A program made the translations under genes and the position numbers. From NCBI RefSeq assembly GCF_002305895.1, contig NZ_CP022203.1:5000501-5064500 (forward strand): a stretch of DNA of 64,000 bases, given 5' to 3'. Below, piece by piece: positions 24,334 to 33,692 of this stretch (its first letter is position 1; every line of letters starts with the position of its first letter). The stretch comes from Corallococcus macrosporus DSM 14697. Lineage in GTDB: Bacteria; Myxococcota; Myxococcia; Myxococcales; Myxococcaceae. The notes beneath the pieces were generated by a model. That model was given only the letters and a program-made list of their open reading frames with translations, was not told the DNA's origin and searched no databases.

Positions 24334-25302
24334 CTACAGGAGCTTCGCCGCCTCCAGGGCGTGGTAGGTGATGATGAGGTCGGAGCCGGCGCGCTTCATG
24401 GACGTGAGCGTCTCCAGCATCACCCGCTCGTAGTCGATCCAACCATTCTGCCCGGCGGCCTTGAGCATCGAGTACTCACCGGAGACGTTGTAGGAGACGA
24501 CGGGCAGCTCCCACCGCTCCCGCACGGCCCGGATGACGTCCAGGTAGGCGAGCGCGGGCTTCACCATGATGAGGTCCGCGCCCTCCTCCACGTCCAGGGC
24601 CACCTCCTTGAGGGCCTCCCGGACGTTGCCGGGGTCCATCTGGTAGCCCCGGCGGTCACCGGAGGACGGGGTGTTCTGCGCGGCCTCGCGGAAGGGCCCG
24701 TAGTAGCCGGACGCGAACTTGGCCGAGTACGCCATGATGGGCAGCTCGCCGAAGCCCGCCTCATCCAGCGCGGCGCGGATGGCGGCCACGCGGCCGTCCA
24801 TCATGTCCGACGGGGCGATGATGTCCGCGCCCGCCTTCGCGCAGCTCACGGCCATCTTCGCCAGCAGCGGCAGCGTGGCGTCATTGACGACGTGGCCGCC
24901 CTCCAGCACGCCGCAGTGGCCATGGTCGGTGAACTCGCAGAGGCAGATGTCCACGACGACCTGGAGGTCCGGCTCGGCCGCCTTGATCTCCCGGATGGCG
25001 CGCTGGACGATGCCGTCGTCGGCGTAGGCCTGGGTGCCGTGCGCGTCCTTGTGGTTCGGGATGCCGAACAGGAGCACGGCGGGCACGCCCAGCCCGCGGG
25101 CCCGCCGGGCCTCGGTGACGACGTGCTCCAGGGACAGGTTGAAGATCCCCGGCATGGAGACGATGGGACGGCGCACGTCCCGGCCCTCCACGACGAAGAG
25201 GGGGTAGATGAAGTCGCCCGGGTCGAGGCGCGTCTCACGCACCATGTCGCGCAGGACGGCGTTGCGGCGCAGGCGGCGGGGTCGGTGGATGGGATAGGCC
25301 AT
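24334..25302 (-). CDS. hemB: Delta-aminolevulinic acid dehydratase (porphobilinogen synthase)
   Basis: 322 residues, normal length. Condenses two 5-aminolevulinate molecules to porphobilinogen in haem/tetrapyrrole synthesis in the cytoplasm. The active-site lysines lie in [16 protein letters not shown] and [12 protein letters not shown]. The Cys-rich metal site [15 protein letters not shown] marks the zinc-binding type. [12 protein letters not shown] and [15 protein letters not shown] are family blocks. ATG 25302 gives the usual N-terminus ([20 protein letters not shown]). No Shine-Dalgarno is visible; instead a 16-bp dyad sits just upstream. Confidence 0.97.
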   Translation of the reverse strand: MAYPIHRPRRLRRNAVLRDMVRETRLDPGDFIYPLFVVEGRDVRRPIVSMPGIFNLSLEHVVTEARRARGLGVPAVLLFGIPNHKDAHGTQAYADDGIVQRAIREIKAAEPDLQVVVDICLCEFTDHGHCGVLEGGHVVNDATLPLLAKMAVSCAKAGADIIAPSDMMDGRVAAIRAALDEAGFGELPIMAYSAKFASGYYGPFREAAQNTPSSGDRRGYQMDPGNVREALKEVALDVEEGADLIMVKPALAYLDVIRAVRERWELPVVSYNVSGEYSMLKAAGQNGWIDYERVMLETLTSMKRAGSDLIITYHALEAAKLL

Positions 25303-25309
25303 GGCGGTC

Positions 25310-25325
25310 GCCGGTATAAACCGGC
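25310..25325. promoter_or_regulatory. 16-bp dyad upstream of hemB
   Basis: Perfect inverted repeat gccggt-ataa-accggc, 7 bp upstream of the hemB start. It could be an operator overlapping a TATA-like -10, or a short leader hairpin. Nothing ties it to a known regulator. Confidence 0.3.
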
Positions 25326-25366
25326 GGCGCCGCGGCTTCATCGTTTCCGGTCCCCTGCCCGGCTGC

Positions 25367-25576
25367 TCAGCCTGCGACGAGCCTCCAGCTCCGCTGATGA
25401 TTCCACTGCTCCCGGGCGTGCCGCTGGGCGCGGCGCTCGGCGATGTCCGCTTCGTGCAAGGCGCGGGCGTAGCGCACGCGCGCCGCCTCCGTCCCCGTCG
25501 CCAGGTCCCGGTCGGCCTGCGCCAGCTCGCGACGGGCATCCAGGAGCTGCTGTTCGATGCGGTCCTCGTACGTCAT
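25367..25576 (-). CDS. Small charged helical protein (69 aa)
   Basis: Starts [18 protein letters not shown]; almost entirely one predicted amphipathic helix rich in Ala, Arg, Glu and Asp, compatible with a coiled coil. GAGGAG lies 8 nt before ATG 25576. It precedes hemB on the same strand by 64 bp. No family recognised. Confidence 0.65.
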   Translation of the reverse strand: MTYEDRIEQQLLDARRELAQADRDLATGTEAARVRYARALHEADIAERRAQRHAREQWNHQRSWRLVAG

Positions 25577-25838
25577 GTCCGTTTCTCCTCGGGGCTTGGG
25601 TCCGCCCGCGGGCAATGCATGGGCCGGACCGTGGAGCCCCAAGGAAGCTGGGAGGCGCCAAGTCCCCGGAACGACGGGCTACCGCGGCGCGGCAGGCACG
25701 ACAGCGTGCGAAGCGGCTTTCCCACGGGCGCGAACGAGGCGCCGCAGGGGGGCGCCACCCGACCGCTCCGCCCGCCCGGACGACCGCCCGGCAAACCGGC
25801 GCAATCGGTGGGCGGCCCGGTCGTCTACAGTCCCGACC

Positions 25839-26762
25839 GTGACAAGCCAGGCACCCGCCATTGAAGTGAGGGGTTTGCGGAAGACGTACCACCGGGCCTT
25901 CCGGAGGGGGGGCAGCGAGGCCCTCCGGGGAATGGACCTGACGGTGCCGGAGGGGAGCGCCTTCGGCCTCATTGGCCCCAACGGTGCGGGCAAGACGACC
26001 TTCATCAAGAGCATCCTCGGCATCGTCCAGCCCACGGAGGGCACGGTGCGGGTGCTGGGGGGCTCCCCGGAGGACCCGCGCATCCGCGCCCGCATCGGCT
26101 ACCTGCCCGAGCGCCTGCACCTGCCCGGCACCTGGACGGCGCCCGCCTTCCTGGCGACGGTGACGCGGCTCAAGGGCCTCCCCGTGGACGGCTCGGTGAA
26201 CCTGCGCCTCCTGGAGCGCGTGGGCCTGGCGGACGCGGTGGGCCGGCGCATCGGCGGGTACTCCAAGGGCATGCGGCAGCGGCTGGGCCTGGCCGCGGCG
26301 CTGGTGGGCACCCCTTCCCTGCTGGTGCTGGACGAGCCCACGGACGGCATCGACCCCATGGGGCGCATGGAGGTGCGGCGCATCCTCCAAGAAGAGGTGC
26401 AGCGCGGGACGACGCTGTTCCTCAACTCGCACCTGCTGGCGGAGACCGAGCGCGTCTGTGACCGGGTCGCCATCCTGGCGAAGGGCCGCGTGGTGCGCGA
26501 GGGCCGGCTGGAGGACCTGGCGCGCGGCGGCGCGCGGTGGCTGGTGCGCTTCGCGCCCGGGGCCCGCGCGGAGGGCCTGGCGGCGGCGGGCTTCGCCCGG
26601 GGCGGCGCGGAGGGACAGTACTTCGTGGAGGCGGCGGACCCGGCGGCGCTCAATGAAGCGCTGGACCGGGCGCGGGCGGCCGGGGCATTGATGGTGGAGC
26701 TGCGGCGAGACGGAACGGACCTGGAGTCGGTGCTGATGGGAACGGTGGAGGCCGCGGCGTGA
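25839..26762 (+). CDS. ABC transporter ATP-binding protein
   Basis: 307 residues. Walker A GPNGAGKTT, Q-loop region, signature YSKGMRQRLGLAAAL, Walker B LLVLDEPTDGIDP, and the H-loop NSHLL: all motifs intact, in the single-domain layout of exporters of the CcmA/NatA type. The start is GTG 25839 (encoding VTSQAPAIEVRGL); sequence upstream is not conserved and no strong ribosome binding site is seen. The stop overlaps the permease start as GTGA, so the two are coupled and should form the exporter. Substrate unknown. Confidence 0.95.
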   Translation: MTSQAPAIEVRGLRKTYHRAFRRGGSEALRGMDLTVPEGSAFGLIGPNGAGKTTFIKSILGIVQPTEGTVRVLGGSPEDPRIRARIGYLPERLHLPGTWTAPAFLATVTRLKGLPVDGSVNLRLLERVGLADAVGRRIGGYSKGMRQRLGLAAALVGTPSLLVLDEPTDGIDPMGRMEVRRILQEEVQRGTTLFLNSHLLAETERVCDRVAILAKGRVVREGRLEDLARGGARWLVRFAPGARAEGLAAAGFARGGAEGQYFVEAADPAALNEALDRARAAGALMVELRRDGTDLESVLMGTVEAAA

Positions 26763-27595
26763 AGCCAGTCCTGGGAATCGCGGGGTACGTGCTCCGAGAG
26801 GCGTTGTCGCGCAAGTTCATCCTGGCCTTCCTGGTGGGCATCACCCTGGTGCTGGCCGTGGTGGCGCTGAGCCTGCGCATCGAGGTGGTGGACGGGGCGC
26901 TCGCGGCGTCCCGCCTGTTCGGCGAGGAGCTGAAGAACAGCATCCGCTCCGTCGACGTGGCCCTGCGGCCCGTGTACCAGGCCGCGGCGTTCCTGGTGTT
27001 CTACGGCGGCATCCTGTTCGGCATCGTGGCGTGCTCGGACTTCGCGCCGTCGTTGATGTCACCGGGGCGCATCGAGCACCTGCTGGCGCTGCCGCTTCAA
27101 CGCTGGCACCTGCTGGCCGGGACGTTCCTGGGCGTGATGACGCTGGCGCTGGGTGGGACGCTGTATGGGACGACGGGCCTGGTGCTCATCTTCGGCGTGA
27201 AGGCGGGGTACTGGACGGCGGGGCCGCTCATCGCGGGGCTGCTGGCGTGCGTGGGCTTCGCGGCGGTGTACGCGGTGATGCTGACCACGGCGACGCTGGT
27301 GCGCAGCGCGGCGCTGTGCGCGGCATCCGGCTTCGTGGCCCTGGTGGGCGGCATCATCGCGGGCTACCGGCAGGACCTGACGCCCTTCTTCGAGGAGGGC
27401 CTGGGGCGCCAGGCCTTCCGGGCGGTGACGCTGGTGTTGCCGCGCCTCTCCTCGCTGGCCGTGGCCGGAGGCGACATCGCCGCGTCCACGCCGCTGGAGG
27501 TGCGCTCGCTGGGCATGTTGCTGCTCGGCGTGCTGGTGTTTGGATTCGGGGCCCTGGCGGTGGGGTTCTGGCGCTTCGAGGGGAAGGACTACTGA
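26759..27595 (+). CDS. ABC-2-type transporter permease
   Basis: 278 residues with six hydrophobic segments (AFLVGITLVLAVVALSL, AAFLVFYGGILFGIVAC, AVYAVMLTTATLVRSAAL, LLLGVLVFGFGALAVGFW). SPGRIEHLLALPLQRWHLLAG between helices 2 and 3 is characteristic of ABC-2 permeases. Translation starts at GTG inside the ATPase stop. Partner of the preceding ATPase. Confidence 0.9.
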   Translation: MKPVLGIAGYVLREALSRKFILAFLVGITLVLAVVALSLRIEVVDGALAASRLFGEELKNSIRSVDVALRPVYQAAAFLVFYGGILFGIVACSDFAPSLMSPGRIEHLLALPLQRWHLLAGTFLGVMTLALGGTLYGTTGLVLIFGVKAGYWTAGPLIAGLLACVGFAAVYAVMLTTATLVRSAALCAASGFVALVGGIIAGYRQDLTPFFEEGLGRQAFRAVTLVLPRLSSLAVAGGDIAASTPLEVRSLGMLLLGVLVFGFGALAVGFWRFEGKDY

Positions 27596-27596
27596 C

Positions 27597-28712
27597 ATGG
27601 ACAACCGAGGACGCCGCCGGGTGTGGCTCGTCGTGGCGGCGATGCTGTTCGTGGTGGCCGCGGTGCTGATGTTCACGGGCCAGGGGGACGAGCCCACGCC
27701 GGAGACGCCGAAGGTGGAGTTCCCCCGGCGGATGCGCGCCCCCGAGCGCGAGCGCGCGGAGCGGCGGCGGACGCTGGTGCTGCCGGTGCAGGTGGACGCG
27801 GGCACGAAGCCGGAGCGCCAGCGCCCCCGGGATCCGGTGCTGGCCGCCCTGCCCCGCGGCGAGGGCAAGACGGCGGTGGTCATCGAGGCGAACGCGCTGC
27901 GGCACTCGCCCATTGGGGAGCTGCTGCTGGACTGCCTGATGCGGGATGGCGGCAAGCGGCTGGAGGAGCTGCGCAACCTCAGCGGCGTGGACCCGCTCCA
28001 GGACCTGGACCGGCTGGTCATCACCGACGAGGGGATGATGCTTTCGGGCAACTTCGCCAACGCGAAGTTCAAGGAGCTGCTGGGCGAGCGCGTGTCCATG
28101 GACTACGGCGAAGGCGCCCGGGTGTACGAGCCGGGCGAGATGACGGTGACGCGGCCGGACGGGAGCACGGTGCGTCGGCGGAGCGACGCCGCGGTGGCGA
28201 CGTGGAACAACGAGCTGCTGGTGATTGGCCAGTCGCCGGACGAGGTGAAGGCGGTGGTGGACCGGGTGGAGGGCCGCGGCCCCGACGAGCCGCCCGCCAT
28301 CGGCGAGGGCAGCACCTACGGGGAGATGTACGGCGTGCTGTCGGTGGAGCAGCTCGCGCGGCTGTTGCCCAAGGAGCAGGCGGAGCTGGCGCAGCGCATC
28401 CGCGACGTGGCGCAGAACGTGGAGCTGCACGTGGACGCCAGCGGCGACGTGGCCATGGTGGCCGAGGTCCGCGGCGCCAATGGCGATGAAGTCACGGACC
28501 TGGGCAAGACGCTGGGCGCCGCGCTGAGCATGGCGCGCATCAAGGCGCAGGCCGAGGGTGAGAAGGACCTGGCGCAGTTGCTCGACTTCGCGCGCGTCCA
28601 GCCGGATGGCACGTCGTTCAAGCTGGAGATGGCCGTGCCGCTGGACGTCATCCAGCAGCGGCTGGCGTTCTGCAAGGAGGAGCGGCAGGCGGCGGAGGCG
28701 ACCGAGCGCTGA
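27597..28712 (+). CDS. Membrane-anchored hypothetical protein of the ABC operon
   Basis: 371 residues. One N-terminal transmembrane anchor (VWLVVAAMLFVVAAVLMFTG), a Pro/Arg-rich linker, then an exported alpha/beta domain of about 280 residues without cysteines until near the end. Starts 2 bp after the permease stop, so it belongs to the transporter operon, perhaps as a periplasmic accessory. I do not recognise the family. Confidence 0.75.
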   Translation: MDNRGRRRVWLVVAAMLFVVAAVLMFTGQGDEPTPETPKVEFPRRMRAPERERAERRRTLVLPVQVDAGTKPERQRPRDPVLAALPRGEGKTAVVIEANALRHSPIGELLLDCLMRDGGKRLEELRNLSGVDPLQDLDRLVITDEGMMLSGNFANAKFKELLGERVSMDYGEGARVYEPGEMTVTRPDGSTVRRRSDAAVATWNNELLVIGQSPDEVKAVVDRVEGRGPDEPPAIGEGSTYGEMYGVLSVEQLARLLPKEQAELAQRIRDVAQNVELHVDASGDVAMVAEVRGANGDEVTDLGKTLGAALSMARIKAQAEGEKDLAQLLDFARVQPDGTSFKLEMAVPLDVIQQRLAFCKEERQAAEATER

Positions 28713-28731
28713 CGTCCCGGCCGCGGCGCCC

Positions 28732-28767
28732 ACGACGCCCCCCTGGCCTTCCCGCAAGGGGCGTCGT
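28732..28767. terminator. Rho-independent-type terminator between convergent genes
   Basis: Perfect 10-bp inverted repeat acgacgcccc / ggggcgtcgt with a 16-nt loop, followed on the plus strand by cgtttctgg. It lies 20 bp after the stop of the membrane-anchored gene and directly before the convergent membrane-protein stop, so it may serve both. Confidence 0.65.
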
Positions 28768-28778
28768 CGTTTCTGGCA

Positions 28779-29432
28779 TCAGGGCTGGAGCGACACGCCC
28801 GCCTCTTCCTGGGCGCGGCGGCGCAGGTCCCCCGCGGCCTTCGCGGCCCTGAAGAGCGTGACGATGATGTAGATGCGGATGATGATGGCGAAGATGGGCG
28901 CGCGCCCTCCCGACGTGACGGTGTCCGCCACCGTGAAGAGCGCGTCCGCGATGTACAGGACGCCGGCGAGCATGGGCGCCGCCGGGGCGCCCCGGTAGGT
29001 GAAGAAGCCAAGCACCGCGACCACCAGACCGAAGATGATGGAGCCCAGCCCCATTCCCACGGCCTCCAGGACATCACTCCGCGCCACCATGGCGACGACA
29101 CCGAGCAACGTGTTCAGGCCCGCCAGGAAATAGAGCAGGTTCGCCGCGCGCTTGACCTGCTGCACCGGGTCCGTGTCCGAGCCAGGAAGCGCCTCCCCGT
29201 TGCGTGACACCGACAGGCCCGAATGAAACGCGCCGCTCAGCAGCAGGACGTTCAGCGAGCTCCCGTCGGGGAGCGTGAAGAACACCCCCCGCTTGAGCTC
29301 GTCCGCCCCGCCGTCCACCGTCCCCAGGACCTTTCCGTCCAAGGTGACGGTGAACTGCTTCCACCGCCATCCCCACGACAGCTCCAGGCGAGGCGGCCCG
29401 CCCGCCTCCAGCGCCAGCTTCTTCGAACCCAT
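28779..29432 (-). CDS. Hypothetical membrane protein, beta domain plus four helices
   Basis: 217 residues. The first ~80 form a beta-rich soluble domain (LELSWGWRWKQFTVTLDGK, VFFTLPDGSSLNVLLL). Then come four hydrophobic helices (NLLYFLAGLNTLLGVVAMV, GLGSIIFGLVVAVLGFFTY, MLAGVLYIADALFTVADTV, IFAIIIRIYIIVTLFRAAK). AGGGGG precedes ATG 29432 by 6 nt. No family recognised. Confidence 0.75.
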   Translation of the reverse strand: MGSKKLALEAGGPPRLELSWGWRWKQFTVTLDGKVLGTVDGGADELKRGVFFTLPDGSSLNVLLLSGAFHSGLSVSRNGEALPGSDTDPVQQVKRAANLLYFLAGLNTLLGVVAMVARSDVLEAVGMGLGSIIFGLVVAVLGFFTYRGAPAAPMLAGVLYIADALFTVADTVTSGGRAPIFAIIIRIYIIVTLFRAAKAAGDLRRRAQEEAGVSLQP

Positions 29433-29542
29433 GTGAACCCCCTCGGTCGACCCGGCTCGGGTCGGGGAGGCGAAGCTAGCCGTCTTGTAGCCGACATTGC
29501 AAAGCCGCGAGCGACCTCGGGCGGCGGCGCCAGGCGCCCCGC

Positions 29543-29923
29543 TCAGGAGCGAAAGGTCACCACGAGTCCGATGAGGACCAGCATGGCCACATGGAACCAG
29601 CCGACGTTGCGAGCGAGGATGGCCCACCCCTCCCCTGAGCCAGGGGCGGCACCGCGCCGGATGGCCGCCAGTTCCTGGTAGCCCAGCACGAGGCCCACGA
29701 GGCCCGGCACGAACCCGATGAACCCCGCGGTGGCGAAGATGAGCGCCAGCGTGGCGCGCTGGGAGGGCTTCTCCCCCAGCGCGACGGTGTGGCAGCGCAG
29801 GCAGAGCATGCGCCCCACCTGCCATTTGCGGCAGCCTTCACACAGGAAGGTGCCACAGCGGCTGCACGTCCCCTCCGCGGGGCGCTCGGGGTGAAGGGGG
29901 CACAGCGCGACGGTTGCTTCCAT
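29543..29923 (-). CDS. B-box-type zinc-finger membrane protein (DUF4190-like)
   Basis: 126 residues. The N-terminal Cys/His cluster (CPLHPERPAEGTCSRCGTFL, CEGCRKWQ, CLRCH) has the spacing of a B-box zinc finger. It is followed by two membrane helices (TLALIFATAGFIGFVPGLVG, VAMLVLIGLVVTF) separated by GYQELAAIRRG, as in DUF4190 proteins. This combination is common in myxobacteria and of unknown function. No ribosome binding site is evident before ATG 29923. Confidence 0.8.
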   Translation of the reverse strand: MEATVALCPLHPERPAEGTCSRCGTFLCEGCRKWQVGRMLCLRCHTVALGEKPSQRATLALIFATAGFIGFVPGLVGLVLGYQELAAIRRGAAPGSGEGWAILARNVGWFHVAMLVLIGLVVTFRS

Positions 29924-29984
29924 GCCCGTGCTTTATCACGCGTCCAGCCGCCTCGCGGGAGCCGTGCGGCTGACGGTCCCCCGC

Positions 29985-32423
29985 TCAATGCCCGCAGTAG
30001 CGAGCCTTCTCGTCCTCGAAGCGTGCCAGCGCCTCGGGACGAATGGACCGGGGCCCCGACTGCAAGGCCCCGACGACCACGTCTGCTGGAATGCTGGCTT
30101 CGACAATCGACTGCACCGCGCTGGAGCGTCCTTCGATGGCCGCTCGCATTCGGTCCATGACCACGTGATTCACGGCGGCCTCCAGGTCCGAGCCGCTGAA
30201 GGCTCGAGCCTCCGAGGCATTGGCGTCCATGACCGGGCGCAGCAGGGACAGCAACGCCTCCCGGGACGGGATGTGCACCCGCAGTTGCGGTTGCTCGGCG
30301 GAGACGCGCGCGAACTGTCTCAGGTAATAGTCGAGGATGTCCGCTGCGGCCTCCACGTCTGGCGGCCCCACCGGAACGAAGCTGCCGAACCGCCCTGTTC
30401 TCAGGACCGCATCGTCCAACGAGTCGACATCATTCGTCGTCGCCACGACAATGCGGCCCAAACGCGTGACCTTGTCGAACTGGACCAGGAGTTCATTCAC
30501 GGTCGACTTCTCATCCGAGTGCATCTCGCCGTCCCGGCGCGACCTGGCGATGGCATCGAATTCGTCGATGACGAGCATCCGCTGCTCTCGCTCCGCGAGC
30601 CAATTGAAGTGCTCCCGGACACGGATTTGACCCCACCCGATGTATTCGCCGCGCAGGTCCGAGGGCGCGAGGAGCCGGACTTCTTGCTCCAGCTCCCCCG
30701 CGATGGCCTTGGCCATTCGCGACTTTCCGCATCCTGGCGGCCCGAAGAACAGAATGCCCGGTGAGCGGGAGATGCCCCGCAGCCACCGCGAGTGCCGCTC
30801 CGGCCAGATGACCTGCGCCTCGATACGTTTGCGCAGCTCCGCGTACCCCACGACGTCGTTCAGCTTCAGGGACTCGACGCTCGGCGTGCGTCCTGGCGCG
30901 GCGAGAAAGTCCTCGGTGGCGACCTCCGGAGACTCCACTTCCGTGGCGCTCTCCGGCAACTGGACGCCTTCAAGCTGCATCCAGACCTGCTCCGCGCCGG
31001 GAATCAACACCCGCCCCTTCTCCCCCAGATGAAAGGCGACGTCCGCCAGATAGGGCCCTGCCCAGAGGAGCGCGTCGTTGGGAACCACCAGCGTGAAGCG
31101 CTTGTCCCGAAGCCGGGCGAAGACCTTCTGATGGATGAAGTCCTCCATCGGGCCCGAGCCGCGCAGGCTCTCGACCTCGAAGTGCCCCTCGCCCTCGACC
31201 ACCAGGTCGATACGCCGGTCGACGCCGCCGTCCCGACCGTCCGCGACCTCGAAGTCCAGCTTCACCTCCGGGTCCTGCCTGATGAGCCAATGCGCCAGCA
31301 AGGCCTTGAGCGCGAGGGAGGTGTCGCCCTCGGTGCTTCCCTTCAGCTTGGATGCCCCCCGCGTCGAAAAGACCTCCCCCACCAGCGCCGAGCCGCGAAC
31401 AAGCAACTGTTCAGCGGATTCGCGCGCCCAGACCGCCAGACGAACCGGAGACAACCTGGAGAGTGAACTCGGCGCGTCCGCCGCGGGCAAACCACCGAGC
31501 AGCAAGAGGAGGCTCTGGACGGCGGCCCTGCTCGCCTCTATTTCGTTCGCATCCTCCGGAGGGAAGAACTCGAAGAGCGGGCCGGGCCAGCTCGCCTTGA
31601 GGCGGTCGAAGTCGACCGGAAGCTCGGCGTCACGCCGGACGGTGACCAGATTGAGGCTCCTGGGTCCCGTTTGTAGCCGCCCCCCGCAATCGTCGATCGA
31701 CGTGGGCGCCAGATGCGACTGGAGCAGCGCGGACGACCCCTGGCGCACCGTGACGTCTTCATCCCGGGAGAACTGCCAGACGAAGCGCTGTGCCGCGCGG
31801 TAGGCCCAGGACACCAGCGCCTCCCAGGTCGCTCGAAGCCAGCTTCCGTCCGCCGCGGTATCGGAGAGGTGCAGGATGCACAGGAGCGGCTCCCGCTCCG
31901 TCAATGCACGAAGGAGCGCCACTTCCCGGTGAGCGGCCAGCCCGAGCGCCAGGGGCCAGGATGGCGACGGGAACACGATGTTTCTCAAATGCTCCTGCCG
32001 GGACGCGTCGGCGGCGGAGTCTGGCTCGGGTTCAGGAAGGTCGAGCAACGTGAGCCAGAAGGGAGAATCTCGCCGCGCGCCGTCGTCTTCCGTGTCGAGC
32101 CTCAACCCAGCGCGCTCAAGCTGCGAGCGAACCTTGCGCAGGGACCCACTGCGCATGTGCCCCGTCGAGTAGCCAAACCGGGAGACCAGGTCCGCCAGGG
32201 ACGACGCCCCCGTGAGGCTCAACGTCGTGCTGAAGAGCCTCGATGCCTGACGCGCTTCTGCCATCGCCTCCGCGAGCCCCTGTACCTCGTTCCTCGGAAT
32301 GGTTTCACGCTGGCCATTGCGCTCGGGCCAGCGCAGCACGACGTGGTTCCCATCATGGCGCTCGACGATGCCCACCTCCCGCGTCCTGCGGTGGATGACG
32401 GTATCTCCCTTCAAGACTCGCAT
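29985..32423 (-). CDS. Large AAA+ ATPase with unrecognised N-terminal modules (defence candidate)
   Basis: 812 residues. The C-terminal third is a clear AAA+ domain of the FtsH/Cdc48-like clade: VVGYAELRKRIEAQV, Walker A FGPPGCGKS (K567), Walker B MLVIDEFDAIA (near 617), sensor ATTND, and arginine-finger-like RTGRFG. Residues 1-55 look like an SH3/KOW-type beta domain (MRVLKGDTVIHRRTREVG, VVLRWPERNGQRETI). Around residue 400 is a strand pattern RRIDLVVEGEGHFEVESL that recalls a PD-(D/E)XK nuclease core, but the ExK position reads ExE, so it may be inactive or not a nuclease. The start at ATG 32423 follows GGGGGAC; longer starts (32450, 32531) lack one. It sits beside insertion-sequence remnants. 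Function not established. Confidence 0.85.
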   Translation of the reverse strand: MRVLKGDTVIHRRTREVGIVERHDGNHVVLRWPERNGQRETIPRNEVQGLAEAMAEARQASRLFSTTLSLTGASSLADLVSRFGYSTGHMRSGSLRKVRSQLERAGLRLDTEDDGARRDSPFWLTLLDLPEPEPDSAADASRQEHLRNIVFPSPSWPLALGLAAHREVALLRALTEREPLLCILHLSDTAADGSWLRATWEALVSWAYRAAQRFVWQFSRDEDVTVRQGSSALLQSHLAPTSIDDCGGRLQTGPRSLNLVTVRRDAELPVDFDRLKASWPGPLFEFFPPEDANEIEASRAAVQSLLLLLGGLPAADAPSSLSRLSPVRLAVWARESAEQLLVRGSALVGEVFSTRGASKLKGSTEGDTSLALKALLAHWLIRQDPEVKLDFEVADGRDGGVDRRIDLVVEGEGHFEVESLRGSGPMEDFIHQKVFARLRDKRFTLVVPNDALLWAGPYLADVAFHLGEKGRVLIPGAEQVWMQLEGVQLPESATEVESPEVATEDFLAAPGRTPSVESLKLNDVVGYAELRKRIEAQVIWPERHSRWLRGISRSPGILFFGPPGCGKSRMAKAIAGELEQEVRLLAPSDLRGEYIGWGQIRVREHFNWLAEREQRMLVIDEFDAIARSRRDGEMHSDEKSTVNELLVQFDKVTRLGRIVVATTNDVDSLDDAVLRTGRFGSFVPVGPPDVEAAADILDYYLRQFARVSAEQPQLRVHIPSREALLSLLRPVMDANASEARAFSGSDLEAAVNHVVMDRMRAAIEGRSSAVQSIVEASIPADVVVGALQSGPRSIRPEALARFEDEKARYCGH

Positions 32424-32699
32424 ATGTCCCCCAGCGGCGCAGATACGCATGACGACGCACGACCTCACACGCTCCAGCCTACCGGCACCCTCAATTCGTG
32501 TCGGCGCAGCTCCCCGAGAAGACCTTACCACAGGCCCCGAGCATCACCGCCGACACGACCGGCAACAGACATGCAATGGAACGCATCATCTGCCTTTACC
32601 GGGGATGCGCATCCAGCCCCATACCTCTCGCGAGGTATGGCATATGGCATTCCCGCTCCATCAGGGCTCAGCCGAGAGCCGCCCACCAGAGGCCCACGT

Positions 32700-32890
32700 C
32701 AACGGAACGCCGCCGAGTCCCCCCACTCCGCCACGGGCCCTACCGTGGGGCCTGACGGCGCGCGCTACTTCGGCGTGGGCGCTGCGGCGAACTCCGGTGT
32801 CGTGGGCCCGGACAACGCGAGCATGGGCTCGATGAAGCGCAATCCGACCTTCCACGACGTGCCCTGCCGCGACGTCACGCTGGCCATGCG
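32700..32890 (+). pseudogene. Coding remnant, unknown family
   Basis: One frame shows strong G/C third-position bias for about 60 codons (VGPDGARYFGVGAAANSGVV, GPDNASMGSMKRNPTFHDV), without start, ribosome binding site or plausible end. Most likely an internal piece of a lost gene. No family recognised. Confidence 0.35.
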
Positions 32891-32904
32891 TACGCGGATA
32901 CGCC

Positions 32905-33180
32905 TGCCGTGGGCAAGCCCAGGTGCTTCAAAATCTCGCGCACCCTCGTGCGCCCTTCACCTACCGCCAAGACCCGCCGCCTGCCCCCGCACCTCACGCA
33001 GCCGCACACACACGGCGTCCTCGCGGGCGAGCCGTTGCTCTCCGACCCGGCCCTTCTCGGTCCCGCCGCTCAAACCCTCACGCGAGCGGGCGTCCCCGCC
33101 CGTGGAGCAGGGCTTCGCCAGGTATCGGGAGTGGCGAGGTTCGTCGGAGTCCCAACGAAAGCGTGCAGCGACATGCCGGG
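32905..33180 (-). pseudogene. Possible transposase C-terminal remnant
   Basis: Minus-strand frames contain RTRVREILKHLGLPTAG, a phrase of the type found near the C-terminus of IS91-like transposases, next to an Arg-rich coding-like stretch in another frame (GGTEKGRVGEQRLAREDA). Two frames and stops between them imply decay. The family call is tentative. Confidence 0.3.
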
Positions 33181-33200
33181 CGCGGGTAAGGTGAGGCGTC

Positions 33201-33692
33201 ATGCCGCCGCGCCCTCCGCACGATAGACACCTCCCCTCATCGGCCATCTCGAGGTTCGTCGACACCGCGCGCATCGAAGCACTGCTGGCCCCATACCTGC
33301 CGGCCCCGCAAGAGCGCGCCTTCGTCGTCCGGTGCGTGCTCGGCGAGGGGCCGGCGCACCACCGCGGCGCCAACTACGTGCTGCTCTCGCTGCTCGGGCT
33401 GGTGCTCGAGCGGGTGGCACGCGGTGACCGCGAGGCCCTGGACCTCGGCGCGTCCCAGGAGGTCCCCATGCGGCTGCCGCCACACCTCGCGCGGCGCGAC
33501 GACGCGCCCAGCTATCCGCTGCCGCTCCCCACCGCGCCCCTGGAGTTCCTGGCGCGCAAGGGCACCCGGGACTTCGACGCCATGGTGGACTGCCTCACCG
33601 ACGGGCCTCCGCAGCACGCGCTGGCGAACGTGGCCATGGTGACGCTGCTGACGGAGCTGCTGGCGCGGCTTCCAGAGAGCCCGGAAGAGTGA
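33201..33692 (+). CDS. Hypothetical protein
   Basis: 163 residues, helical and Ala/Leu/Pro-rich (FVDTARIEALLAPYLPAP, ANYVLLSLLGLVLERVARG, ALANVAMVTLLTELLARL). No signal peptide or known motif. GTGAGG precedes the ATG. Its stop overlaps the next gene's GTG start, so the two are coupled and probably functionally linked. Confidence 0.7.
   Translation: MPPRPPHDRHLPSSAISRFVDTARIEALLAPYLPAPQERAFVVRCVLGEGPAHHRGANYVLLSLLGLVLERVARGDREALDLGASQEVPMRLPPHLARRDDAPSYPLPLPTAPLEFLARKGTRDFDAMVDCLTDGPPQHALANVAMVTLLTELLARLPESPEE

Larger units (their letters stand above)
32424..33200. other. 777-bp accessory gap with degraded coding remnants
   Basis: No intact gene. The stretch just upstream of the AAA gene is lower in GC and shows nothing clear, apart from the likely promoter. 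From about 32700 coding-like periodicity appears on both strands, in pieces described separately, consistent with decayed mobile or accessory DNA. Confidence 0.5.

Noticed and set aside
31713-33194. Long plus-strand open frame opposite the AAA ATPase gene
   Set aside because: Most of it is the antisense shadow of a clear AAA+ gene in GC-rich DNA; only the last ~190 bp (after 32700) has independent coding character and is listed as a remnant.
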